The notes below the pieces were generated by a model. The model was given only the letters and a program-made list of their open reading frames with translations. It did not search any database and was not told where the DNA came from. Made by a program: the position numbers and the translations under genes. A DNA stretch of 64,000 nt from Thermoproteota archaeon. Lineage in GTDB: Archaea > Korarchaeota > Korarchaeia > Korarchaeales > Korarchaeaceae. The DNA is taken from contig JAOZFN010000008.1 of the NCBI GenBank assembly GCA_027492205.1, forward strand, positions 1-64,000, given 5' to 3'. This document shows positions 50,901-58,808 of the stretch, one piece after another. Positions within the stretch are counted from its first letter, which is position 1. Each line of letters opens with the position of its first letter.

Positions 50901-51389
50901 GTAGTGCCTTGTCATATCGAGGGAGGGGAGATAGGCAAGTTTCGGGTAGAGCCAGAGCGTCAAAGCGATGTGATAGGCGGAGAGGGCCACCAGTCCCGCG
51001 ACCTCCTCAGGGCCCAGGTTGGAGTTGGGCTGGGGCCGCGATCTCGCTCGGCGGGAGGCGAACTTCACAATTCCAACGATACCCAGAGCCAGTTCACCCA
51101 CCAGTAGGGTAACCCTTCTCGACCCCGGACTCAGCGGGAGGGTCGTGAGGGTGGCCCAGCCCATAATCAGGTAGCTAACCACGTACGATGCGGAGACGAT
51201 CTCTGGGGGAGTCAACGAAGTTGTAAGGCCGATCAGGTCCAGCAAAACGAGTCCCGGCAGCAGCCAGAGTAGCGGCGCCGAGACCAGAACCCCCACGTCT
51301 CCTAGGCCGTCGGCCCCCGCCAGCAAGAGCGACGTGGCGGCGACCAAGGCGAGGCTTCCCACCGCCCCCGCTCGTCTCAAGACAGTCAC
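47847..51389 (-). CDS. giant GT-C-like membrane protein with ectodomain (1180 residues)
   Basis: An 1180-residue protein not matching a named family. Residues 1-570 hold about 13 helices with GT-C-like marks: an acidic loop after helices 1-5 (YLPSLDMTRHYVASVILWR, about 150-168) and the helix WEWRLIPLIKLL. Residues 571-1110 are a large exported part with a Rossmann-like, ThuA/glutaminase-type stretch (SFARSGGRVVVYRSGG). A final helix (about 1112-1130) anchors it. It could be a glycosyltransferase or polymerase for S-layer glycans. Residues about 636-712 are coded by the 232-bp segment identical to 53407-53638. Paralogue of the 1403-residue protein beside it. Confidence 0.65.
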   Translation of the reverse strand: MTVLRRAGAVGSLALVAATSLLLAGADGLGDVGVLVSAPLLWLLPGLVLLDLIGLTTSLTPPEIVSASYVVSYLIMGWATLTTLPLSPGSRRVTLLVGELALGIVGIVKFASRRARSRPQPNSNLGPEEVAGLVALSAYHIALTLWLYPKLAYLPSLDMTRHYVASVILWRSPQIYGNPLPFLTTYPPFLRAHLGALIAFSGGRDEIVKLSLSAVSALAPITLYSTARSLLRSERVALLTAALLDVSLLTDGLEWVRVAFRGEDFFVSVFRATPFNVYQLGVVYDSRYMGLMLFCFLIWLLLSGRRLRRALTPMIAAAVAGLYLTHVGEAVAVAGPLAAYSLLSQKGRDLRPTLLGITAGLVMSAVAQILLDTALPFYTVSWQEIIVLGAMLGILSLSYALPGLGAPIIRGVTSGKRAVLLLSALFGLEVSGLILWATAGEGAGWANKLGVVPWYQYPVLLGLVGAALPLAVSAHLEWGDDRSKLILGLLVGVILLGRLVSLVNVMFFFTRFWEWRLIPLIKLLAVLAWAGGLELLLTGPPGGGEGGRRGRLRAVLAALMVSTLVLEAVPAFAGTAGLRKLAKSSAPSEAEIEVLRDLRLIFDRDPLSYPLTVTYRSLRDLMLADPPASVLPLSFSLDTLRAYTPEATLAAMYWPPPYTHPYLYVDKRRDLGPMGGTYVEGMLRNMRPAYESENALLYNLSRYSPVSGDGEVVALVPLDGLSPESLRLLGLLARFTRGLTTALFPDLGVILRSHTLILTFDPATGEGEGGWERAIPSLAMSFARSGGRVVVYRSGGRGFFSERMLEPIQGTIRATSVCVDGEEVPLPAPVEVPRSRPGEGVELLATYVGTGGEVPLVVAMDVGGGRIYLMNVEPLLSPAADSKGSWDEGILGLLLSISPTEPSQREVERNVRTLSYLGELRADSATLTASSAVLLPVGKVFLRAADIRLTVAPGSAAGLAADRLTLSVLNLSLGGETGRSCGSGLYVCIQASELSASAKNLRIWVVSPEGRTLEFSLGDTVIRIEGEGLMAVRTPEVMTEGRTVFEEPRRLEFLSYTASLLVKRRVIVEGGVEIVPEVVDRYLILRKVRPTPGSLIRLDPPLTSREEPKPGAPEVAGGLLAFLVHLAIFRRLASHWSPPGPEPPPNRPARRHPGEVYLPLGLTQHGPALQPPPERETRER
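49253..49484. repeat. 232-bp perfect direct repeat, copy 1
   Basis: Base-identical to 53407-53638 over all 232 bp, as read from the sequence, with divergence immediately on each side. It lies in the 1180-residue protein gene (residues about 636-712). The paralogues are clearly diverged elsewhere, so this is a conversion or recombination tract rather than selection alone. Confidence 0.9.
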
Positions 51390-51397
51390 CTCACGTT

Positions 51398-54300
51398 CTA
51401 TAGCGTCGTTTGGTCTTCGTTCAGCTCAGACCGATGACTTCCCCCGCCGTTCAGAACCCTCAGTGCGAGCACCGCGATCAGAATTGGTGGGGTAATGGTC
51501 AGGGCCGCCAGAAGCGTGGAGGTCCGGATTAGGCCGGTGGGCCCCTCCAGGGGGGGGTCTAAAAACCATTCACCGGAGAAGCTCACCTCCGAGATTAAGA
51601 GATAGTTTCTGTCCACCAGCCCTATCGCCAGGCTGGCCTCCCCCTCCAGGATCACCCGCCTGTCCTTTAGGGTCGATGCATGGTAGGGGACGAATTCCAG
51701 CCGCTGCGGTCCATAAATGGTAAGAGTCCCGTTTAGCTCAAGGGTGGGCCGCCTGAACAGGGCTGCAACGCTCCCGTTGATCGGTGTCACTTCAACCGCG
51801 TAGCTCCCGGGGGGGAGGGTGAGCAGTCTGCTCTCAGCGGCGCTGCCGTTTCTCGCGACGAGGACGTTGAGGGGGCCCCTGGACCACGCGCCCAGGACCA
51901 GGGGCGAGCTTAGGGTCACCGGATAGTACAGGCCGGATAGCACCAGCCCTGAAGGAGCTGACCATCCCTCCCAGAGGGGCCCCCTCCCGACCTCGACGGA
52001 ACCCGTCCTGAGGAGGCCTTCGTCGGCGGAGAGCCCAACCTGAGAGCAGTTATCTACTGACAGGACCTCCTCGCCGTCTGCCCTGAGGTCCACGACTCTC
52101 ACAGAAAGAAGGCCGGAAGATCCGCTGGAGAGGTTCTCAGGCAACCCGAAGAGGACGGCAGATTTGGCCTCGACCCTCATGTCCGCCCCGGAGAGTCCCT
52201 TGACGTAGTATCCCTCCTCCACGTTCTTGTCAACCTTCTGGACACCGAGTTCCTCCCCTATCAGCTCCATTGGAGCTAGGATTGAGTAGAGCCTGTCGAG
52301 AACATCCCTATTGACTCCTCCAATCTCTCGAACGTGCCTGAAAATTGGGAAGGCGTTTACCAGGTAGACCTCCCCCCCCTTCACGCTCAACCTGAGTATG
52401 TAAGGGGATATTGATCCCTCGGGAGTCGTGTAATTCGCCAGAACGCTGACCTCTCCGGTGGCCCTTGCCTCGCTCACCTCCACGGGGGTGGGAGGGAGGG
52501 TGCCTGAGACGAGGCCCGAGACGGACGTTGAGTTTAATAATTTCGCCGAAATTCTCATCAAAAGTTCAGAGAAGTAATTATATCCATTCAAATTGTAGAC
52601 AACTACGGACCTCCCAGACTCGGCTATGGAGAGCAGGTTCTCCCCAGTGAGATAGGGCCCCCAATCCCCCCACGCAATCCGCTGGTAGTACTCGGCCTCG
52701 AAGGTCTTGAGGACCGGGGAGTGGGCCCTCCCTCTGGCGACGCCCACCCTCCCCGGTGGGACGGGCACCTCCCCTTGGAAGACCTCCTCTCCGTTGATCG
52801 AAAGTGAGACCACGTCGGGCCTGACCCTGACTTGCATTGTGAGTTGGCCTCCTGGCTCCCAGTCCCCGAGTTTTCGATATCTCCTCGGTATCGTGACGGC
52901 TTCGGTCCAGCTCTCACCGTTGACAATCCTCAGGGCCCCGTAGATCTCTCCGGCGGGGGTGAAGAAGAGTTCGAGGAGGCTGAAGTTCCCCCTGGACTCA
53001 TAGGAGAAGATCACTCCGATGTAGCCTACGCTGTTCAGGGGTATTCCCCTGGGGAGGGAGAGATCCAGGGTCAAGTTGATGTTGTCCGTCTGCACCATGG
53101 GGGCCAGCCTGAAGGAGAGATATGCCTCCTCGGCCTCCGTTCCGGGCAGGTCTAGACCCTCCAGAGGCACCCTCTCCACCCAGGAGGGGGTCCAGTCCGA
53201 GACATCATCTCGGGGTGCGTGCAGGGTCAAGAACGTGCCGTTGTCGAACGGGGGGTCGTAGGGGACGACGATGACATCCTTCTGCAGGGCAGCCGGGTCC
53301 ATGTCCAGGAATGTCGTTACTGAGTAGCCCAGGCGGGCGAAGGCAAGGAGGCAAAGAGAAGACGCGTCGTTTGGGGAGATCACCCGGTTCGACGCCACGA
53401 GAAACGCGACCTCCCCGTCTCCCGACACGGGCGAGTACCTGCTCAGGTTGTAGAGCAGGGCGTTCTCGCTCTCGTAGGCCGGCCTCATGTTCCTCAGCAT
53501 GCCCTCCACGTAGGTCCCGCCCATCGGCCCAAGGTCCCTCCTCTTGTCGACGTACAGGTAGGGGTGGGTGTAGGGCGGGGGCCAGTACATCGCGGCCAGG
53601 GTCGCCTCCGGGGTGTAGGCCCTCAGGGTGTCCAGGCTCAAGGCCAGAGGCACTATCTCTAGTGGGGGAGCAGCCAGCGTCAGGCGCGTCAGCGTGTCGG
53701 TCGTGATCGCCAGGGGATATGCCTCCGGGTCCCCCTCGAACACCTCTCTGGCGGCCGAGAGATCCGCCAGCTGAGACGCGTCTGGCGCCCTTATGTGTGC
53801 CAGCCTGACCAGGCCCGAGCTCCCTACAAGCGTGGGTCCCCCTTCATACAGCACGATGGAAGCGATCGCGATGACCGTCAATGACCTCCTGAGGATTGCG
53901 CGTCTCTGGGAGGGCCCCCCAGCCGCCACAGCCTCCCCTACACGCGTCAGCGTCAGGCCGGCAAGTAATGAGAGGGGGAGCTTTGCCAACCTAACTAGCC
54001 TCCACTCCCAGTACCTGATTAGCCCGTACCTGGCAGAGATCTCGGATATCGAGCTACCGGCGATCAAGCAGAGGCCAGCGAAGGTTACCAGGGTCAGCAG
54101 ACCTCTCATCTCGTCGTCATCCGTGGAGCCCAGCAGCTTGAGGGAGAAGATGCTCAGTATGCCGGAGAGCCCGAACGTGGCAGCGTAGCCGTACCATGGA
54201 ACCGACCCCTTCGCAATCCTTATGCCGCCCCACCATCCGGAGACGTCAATCCATACGACGAGCCCGAGAAAGTAGACGTACAGCGCCGCCGCCAGCGCGG

Positions 54301-55609
54301 CGCGGGCGGGCCAGTCCCCCCCGATGATTGTGCGTCTCAGCCTACCTGCCCAGCCGGGTCTCCCCAGTCCAACCCCAGTTCTCAACATGAACTCCGACGA
54401 AACCAGGAAGAGCGCGGGCAGGAGGCACGCCGCCATCTCCTGAGCACCGATCGAGTACACTGGCAGAATCCTGTCCAGCGCAATGAAGGCAGCTCCCGCC
54501 GACGCCAGGGCGGCCGCAGACCCAAGGGTCACGGGTCGCCCGTGCCATCTCCTCCCCGATAGGTTTAACGCTGCCACCGCAACCGACAGGAGAGCGCCCT
54601 CCACCACGTGAGTGAGCTGGTTGGCGAGGACGAGGAGGAATATGATCAGCGCACCCCGACCCGCGGAAAGGTCACGTCTCCTGGGGAGGCTGAAGATGAC
54701 CCAGAGAGCGGCGAGGGTTAGGAGAATGGCGGCGAACTTAGCGTCGTAGACAAGGCCGGGCAGGTAGGCACCCCCCGATAGCAGCTCGAACGGAAGCTTC
54801 GAGAGCCCACCGGCCACCAGCCTCCTAAGCCAGGGGAACCCTGTTGAGTAGATGGACAGATCTCCAAGGGCGGCGGCAGCTGCGGGGAACCTCCGCCATC
54901 TCCGGCCAGCAAGAGCCCCTGCCGTTGCGTAGAAGGCCAGGGGGAGCACCCAGCTCACCGAGGAAGTGGCTGACATAACGACGGCGTCAGGCGTCCGCGA
55001 AAGGTATATGAACGCTCCCAAGTGCGCCCTGAGGAACGGGGGGTAAGAAAAGAATATCTCCACTGGCTTCCCGTAAAGGAGAGGGGTTCTCCAGAGTATG
55101 ATGGCCCCCGCGTAGTGCCTCACCATGTCGGTGTCCGGGAGGTACGCTATCTCTGGATACCCCACAACCGTGAAGGCCGCGCGTGTTCCGATCAGCGCCA
55201 GCAAGACGATCCAGTCGTTCGGGTGATAGAGGCCCAACCCTGGAGAGACCGCTTCGACCCTCCTTGAGATCGCCAGGCCAGCTACCCCCTCGGCCGCTGT
55301 GGACAACGTCAGGGCGACCGCCTTGGATCGAACGTCGAGCGTCAGCGTGGCGAGGGAGAGCAACCCCACGAGAGAGTAGCTGAGGGGAACTGAGATCGCA
55401 AGCTGCTCCAGAAGGCTCATTCCCTTCGACGCTCCAATGATCCTCAAAAGCACGAGCCCTGGGAGCAGCCAGCAGAGAAGGTAGGAGAGTCCGAGCCGGG
55501 CGAGTCCCAGGGGAATTCCGGCAGCTTCATCGATAAACAGGAGGAGCGATACGAGAACTAGGGCGAGTTCTGGAGACTTTTTCCCCAGGTCCGAGGGAGG
55601 ATCCCCCAT
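51398..55609 (-). CDS. giant GT-C-like membrane protein with ectodomain (1403 residues)
   Basis: A 1403-residue paralogue of the previous protein, on the same strand 8 bp upstream. N-terminal core of about 13 helices to about residue 590, with YLPDTDMVRHYAGAIILWR and WEWRLVRLAKLPLSL. The ectodomain is interrupted at about 850-973 by a lectin-like, concanavalin/LamG-type segment (WTEAVTIPRRYRKLGDW, LSINGEEVFQGEV) that the 1180-residue protein lacks. The ThuA-like stretch resumes at RSVVVYNLNGYNYFSELLM. Final helix about 1360-1390. ATG 55609 follows CTATTTATTAC by about 30 nt. Function predicted only as glycan synthesis or recognition. Contains the second copy of the 232-bp repeat. Confidence 0.65.
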   Translation of the reverse strand: MGDPPSDLGKKSPELALVLVSLLLFIDEAAGIPLGLARLGLSYLLCWLLPGLVLLRIIGASKGMSLLEQLAISVPLSYSLVGLLSLATLTLDVRSKAVALTLSTAAEGVAGLAISRRVEAVSPGLGLYHPNDWIVLLALIGTRAAFTVVGYPEIAYLPDTDMVRHYAGAIILWRTPLLYGKPVEIFFSYPPFLRAHLGAFIYLSRTPDAVVMSATSSVSWVLPLAFYATAGALAGRRWRRFPAAAAALGDLSIYSTGFPWLRRLVAGGLSKLPFELLSGGAYLPGLVYDAKFAAILLTLAALWVIFSLPRRRDLSAGRGALIIFLLVLANQLTHVVEGALLSVAVAALNLSGRRWHGRPVTLGSAAALASAGAAFIALDRILPVYSIGAQEMAACLLPALFLVSSEFMLRTGVGLGRPGWAGRLRRTIIGGDWPARAALAAALYVYFLGLVVWIDVSGWWGGIRIAKGSVPWYGYAATFGLSGILSIFSLKLLGSTDDDEMRGLLTLVTFAGLCLIAGSSISEISARYGLIRYWEWRLVRLAKLPLSLLAGLTLTRVGEAVAAGGPSQRRAILRRSLTVIAIASIVLYEGGPTLVGSSGLVRLAHIRAPDASQLADLSAAREVFEGDPEAYPLAITTDTLTRLTLAAPPLEIVPLALSLDTLRAYTPEATLAAMYWPPPYTHPYLYVDKRRDLGPMGGTYVEGMLRNMRPAYESENALLYNLSRYSPVSGDGEVAFLVASNRVISPNDASSLCLLAFARLGYSVTTFLDMDPAALQKDVIVVPYDPPFDNGTFLTLHAPRDDVSDWTPSWVERVPLEGLDLPGTEAEEAYLSFRLAPMVQTDNINLTLDLSLPRGIPLNSVGYIGVIFSYESRGNFSLLELFFTPAGEIYGALRIVNGESWTEAVTIPRRYRKLGDWEPGGQLTMQVRVRPDVVSLSINGEEVFQGEVPVPPGRVGVARGRAHSPVLKTFEAEYYQRIAWGDWGPYLTGENLLSIAESGRSVVVYNLNGYNYFSELLMRISAKLLNSTSVSGLVSGTLPPTPVEVSEARATGEVSVLANYTTPEGSISPYILRLSVKGGEVYLVNAFPIFRHVREIGGVNRDVLDRLYSILAPMELIGEELGVQKVDKNVEEGYYVKGLSGADMRVEAKSAVLFGLPENLSSGSSGLLSVRVVDLRADGEEVLSVDNCSQVGLSADEGLLRTGSVEVGRGPLWEGWSAPSGLVLSGLYYPVTLSSPLVLGAWSRGPLNVLVARNGSAAESRLLTLPPGSYAVEVTPINGSVAALFRRPTLELNGTLTIYGPQRLEFVPYHASTLKDRRVILEGEASLAIGLVDRNYLLISEVSFSGEWFLDPPLEGPTGLIRTSTLLAALTITPPILIAVLALRVLNGGGSHRSELNEDQTTL
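53407..53638. repeat. 232-bp perfect direct repeat, copy 2
   Basis: Second copy, offset by exactly 4154 bp from the first, in the 1403-residue gene (residues about 658-734). The protein segment includes MYWPPPYTHPYLYVDKRRD and LLYNLSRYSPVSGDGEV. Confidence 0.9.
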
Positions 55610-55680
55610 CTACGCTCGGCGATCGGGTCACTGAGAATGTAATAAATAGAGTGCGCCGAATCCCAGAGATCACCCGAATC

Positions 55681-55694
55681 GGAGGTGTAAATGG
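55681..55694 (+). promoter_or_regulatory. ribosome binding site of the GT2 gene
   Basis: GGAGGTG at 55681-55687 is 7 nt before ATG 55695 and picks it over the ATG four bases earlier, which is out of frame. Confidence 0.55.
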
Positions 55695-56639
55695 ATGTCG
55701 GAAGGGAAGGGGTCGTCGCGGGAGGGGGCTAAGATCGTAGCGTGTATTCCGGCCTATAACGAGGAGGAAACCATCGGAGAGGTGGTTTCATGTGCGAGAA
55801 GGTACGTGGATGTTGTGCTGGTCTGCGACGACGGCTCGACCGACAGGACCGCTGAAAGGGCCGAGATGGCCGGAGCCATCGTCCTAAGGCACCCCAGAAA
55901 CAGGGGGTACGGGGCGGCCCTCAGGACCCTCCTCACGGCAGCTCTGGAATACGACCCGGATGTCGTCGTGACGCTGGACGCGGATGGTCAACACGACCCA
56001 GCCGACATCCCCTCGATCGCGGCCCCGATAATAGAGGGGCGGGCAGACGTTGTGATAGGTTCTCGCTTTTTATCCAGCGATTCAAGAAAAGAGGTTCCAA
56101 GATATAGGGAGTTAGGCATCAGAGTCATAACTAAAGTGGCCAGCGGGATCTCCGGGCTGGACATCAGCGACTCCCAGAGCGGGTTTAGGGCCTTTAGTAA
56201 GAGGGCCGTCAGATCCATTAAAATAATGGACGATGGGATGGGGGCCACGCTTGAGGTTATCCAACAAGCTGCCGCCCTCGGCCTCCGCGTTGAGGAAGTT
56301 CCGGTGGTGATACGCTACAGGGGATTGGAGACGTCTACCTACAATCCAATCAGGCAAGGGCTCGGCCTACTGCTAAAGCTCGCGGATTTGATTGGATGGA
56401 GGAGGCCGCTTGTCTCCTTTGGAGTGCCGGCGGCGGCCTCTCTGATAGTCTCTATGGTATTCACCGTTAAGCTGCTTAGAATATTCAACTTGACCAGGTA
56501 CTTCAGCGTTCCGCTGGCATTACTCTCCACTGCCTTCGGGATAGTAAGTGCGATTCTGTTCTCCACCGGGGTCACTATATATGCCGTTAAGAAGGCCGTC
56601 AGGGAGGAGATGAAGATGAGGTTAGCATCCCATCGCTAG
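55695..56639 (+). CDS. GT2-family glycosyltransferase with C-terminal membrane helices
   Basis: A 314-residue GT-A enzyme of the dolichol-phosphate mannose/glucose synthase group: IPAYNEEETIGEVV, DDGS (45-48), LDADGQHDP (94-102) and DSQSGFRAFSK. Two helices at about 240-265 and 275-297 anchor it to the membrane. It likely makes a polyprenyl-phosphate sugar, the donor used by GT-C enzymes outside the membrane, consistent with the giant membrane proteins beside it. The second half has noticeably lower GC and A/T-ending codons than its neighbours. Confidence 0.85.
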   Translation: MSEGKGSSREGAKIVACIPAYNEEETIGEVVSCARRYVDVVLVCDDGSTDRTAERAEMAGAIVLRHPRNRGYGAALRTLLTAALEYDPDVVVTLDADGQHDPADIPSIAAPIIEGRADVVIGSRFLSSDSRKEVPRYRELGIRVITKVASGISGLDISDSQSGFRAFSKRAVRSIKIMDDGMGATLEVIQQAAALGLRVEEVPVVIRYRGLETSTYNPIRQGLGLLLKLADLIGWRRPLVSFGVPAAASLIVSMVFTVKLLRIFNLTRYFSVPLALLSTAFGIVSAILFSTGVTIYAVKKAVREEMKMRLASHR

Positions 56640-56885
56640 TGGCCCTACCCCCGCTCTAGAGGTACCCGCGGCTCCCCTGGCATCTCCTTTATATCCCCAC
56701 TCCTCCAAAGGATACACTTCTCCCCCCTGATCCCCTGGAAAGATCTCCTTCACCGCGTTCACCACGTCCCCTCCCAGTCGTGACGGGAGGGGCCGAGGAT
56801 CGTCGACCCTCCGGCAGGGGCTCCGGCGAAGGCCCTTCCCATAAGTAGTCCGACGGGCCCTGCTCGCTCCCCCTCAGCCCGGTCA

Positions 56886-57098
56886 TCAGAGGTAACCCAG
56901 GCTCCTGAGTCGCTCCTTTATCTCCTCCTCCTCCTCCGGAGAGTAAACCTGTTCACTAGCCTCCTCCGAGAGGACCTCCTGAAGAAGGAACTCAACGAGA
57001 GCCTCCACCGAAGAGAAGTCGGGGGTGTTCTCTACCCACTTCCTCGCCTTCTCATAGAGTTCCCGTGGGATCTCCACGCTGACTTTCTCGCCTTCCAC
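56886..57098 (-). CDS. CopG-like small antitoxin or regulator
   Basis: A 70-residue protein: KVSVEIPRELYEKARKWVE, DFSSVEALVEFLLQEVLSEE and a tail ending EEEEEIKERLRSLGYL. The N-terminal part fits an RHH-type strand and helix; the RLRSLGYL end is a common C-terminal motif of archaeal small proteins beside phosphodiesterase and sulfatase genes, which fits this region. Start ATG 57098. Promoter not clear. Confidence 0.6.
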   Translation of the reverse strand: MEGEKVSVEIPRELYEKARKWVENTPDFSSVEALVEFLLQEVLSEEASEQVYSPEEEEEIKERLRSLGYL

Positions 57099-57716
57099 GC
57101 CTACCCCACCTCCTCGGGAGGCGTCGGCGGCTCCTATTTAAGAAAGTTTGCACGGCAGAAAGCGACCTTCCCCCCGCCGAGGCGCCTCGCGGTGGCGCCC
57201 CGCCGTGAGCGCCCTCCTGAGGAGGTCCTTAGGATTCCTGCCCGGGGCGATCCTTGAGGAGCACCTGGCGCAGACTCGACAGACTTTAGCTCATCCTCAC
57301 GGGCCTCCCTGACCCCCGTATGAGGACGCAGGGGACGCGGCTTTGCTTCTCGCCAGAAGCCTGGAGACGGGAAACGGTGAGCGGACGCTACATCGGAAGA
57401 AGATGGTGGTGGGAGGAATCGCTAAAGCCTGTGGTGAGAGAGAAGGGCCCCTTTGAGGGGATCTGAGGGAGTACTCCCTTTTGGGCGGGGGTGGGAGGGG
57501 CCTAGTGGTAGTGAAGGACGGCGGCTTTACGCGTGGAGGTGAGATAAGGTCCGTCATGAGGGGCCTGGCCGATCTCCCGGATGAGTGGAGTCGCTGAAGG
57601 GGGAGTATGCGGCGTGAGGGTCAACCTCCACGCTCTCCGGGAGATGGACAACCGTCGGTTGCCTACCCATAATCCCTTAGGGTAGAGAGGGAGAGGGAGA
57701 GACTATAGAAGTCCGG
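57099..57716. other. gene-poor stretch with broken reading frames
   Basis: About 620 bp. Plus-strand pieces are protein-like but interrupted, for example GLVVVKDGGFTRGGEIRSV near 57500-57560 and VRVNLHALREMDNRRLPTH near 57611-57668. Probably decayed genes; no family assigned. Confidence 0.4.
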
Positions 57717-58469
57717 TCAGCGCCACAGCACTTGAGAAAGGGCCAGCGTAATCTTCAGGGCCTCTGCCTCCTGAACCCTCCTCACGGCAGCGTACACGCG
57801 CAGCCCCTTCGCTATCGCTTCAATCGCGCCGTCTACTCTGTCCCTCCTGAACGGGCGGCTGACCTTGGTCTCCACGCGCGTTATCCCGTCATAGTCCCTG
57901 ACGAGCTGGACGCCGCGGCGCTTTAGCAGCCGATTTACGGTGGCTTGGCCGTGGAACCAGGTCAGTGACAGGTAGGGCGTTGAGACCCTGCCGTCCCCAA
58001 AGAAGATGAGTTCTGGGCTGTACCACGAGGTCCCGCAGGCTTCGCTCCAAGCGTCCTCGAACTCGTCCACGCTCTCCAGCGGCTGTGAGAGGGAGTCCAC
58101 GATCTCGTCGATCAGCCCCTCGCACTTGGACAGCCAACACCTAACGTAGACGCCGCGATCGCCGACGAGCCTCAGGCGCCCCATCAATAGGATATCCTCG
58201 CTTCTGACCTCGACCCAGCCATCTCTGGCCCTCCTGAGGGTGCCCTGTTCAAACCCCTCTCTGAGCCTGTAGAGGGGGATCCACTCAACCACCACGCCGG
58301 CGGGCTCCTCCACCACGGGGCGCGGCGGGGTCGCGCGAGTTTTGAAGTTAGCGACAGGCCTACCGGCCCTCCGGCCTCTCTGACTCTCCTGATACCCCTC
58401 ACAGTTTGCCTTGATGCCTGGTCCGCCTCTCAGCCAGGCCAAATAGCCCTTCGTATCCACGTCTCTCAT
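57717..58469 (-). CDS. hypothetical protein, 250 residues
   Basis: Not recognised. No membrane helix. After a basic, glycine-rich N-terminus (1-50) come a hydrophobic/charged core (VVVEWIPLYRLREGF), WVEVRSEDILLMGRLRLV, EFEDAWSEACGTSWYSPELI, and a helical C-terminus. ATG 58469 is at the end of a short AT-rich element. It lies between gene-poor stretches, so it may be a recent acquisition or a survivor of a decayed cluster. Confidence 0.45.
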   Translation of the reverse strand: MRDVDTKGYLAWLRGGPGIKANCEGYQESQRGRRAGRPVANFKTRATPPRPVVEEPAGVVVEWIPLYRLREGFEQGTLRRARDGWVEVRSEDILLMGRLRLVGDRGVYVRCWLSKCEGLIDEIVDSLSQPLESVDEFEDAWSEACGTSWYSPELIFFGDGRVSTPYLSLTWFHGQATVNRLLKRRGVQLVRDYDGITRVETKVSRPFRRDRVDGAIEAIAKGLRVYAAVRRVQEAEALKITLALSQVLWR

Positions 58470-58808
58470 TATCCAAATTGATCGGGGGAGCTGGCGGCGT
58501 ATCCCAGACAGGCGAGTGGACCAGACCGAATCCCCCCTCGCCGCAGGCTCACCTCGTCCCCGATCACGCGCACGATCTCAGCGGCACCGTCCGATCCGAC
58601 TTCCGCGGGATGATGCACAGCAGTTCTATTGGGGGCGGCTTGGGATCAGCGCGGGGAGCTCGAGCGGGGGAAGGTGATTGGGTCGCGCGGGAGGCCTGGC
58701 TCCTGACTCCCAGGCTATCGGGCGAGGGGAGCCCAATGCTGGCCCCGCGGCGGGCCCCGATATGACGGCTGCCTATTGTTCTCGCTCGCGGAACTAAAAG
58801 GTGGGCGG
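58470..58808. other. intergenic stretch, no supported gene
   Basis: About 340 bp. Both strands hold only short frames of proline/serine/arginine-rich composition. Nothing recognisable. Confidence 0.4.

Noticed and set aside
56689-56886. 65-residue minus-strand frame before the CopG-like gene
   Set aside because: Glycine/serine/arginine-rich, no ribosome site, no domain.
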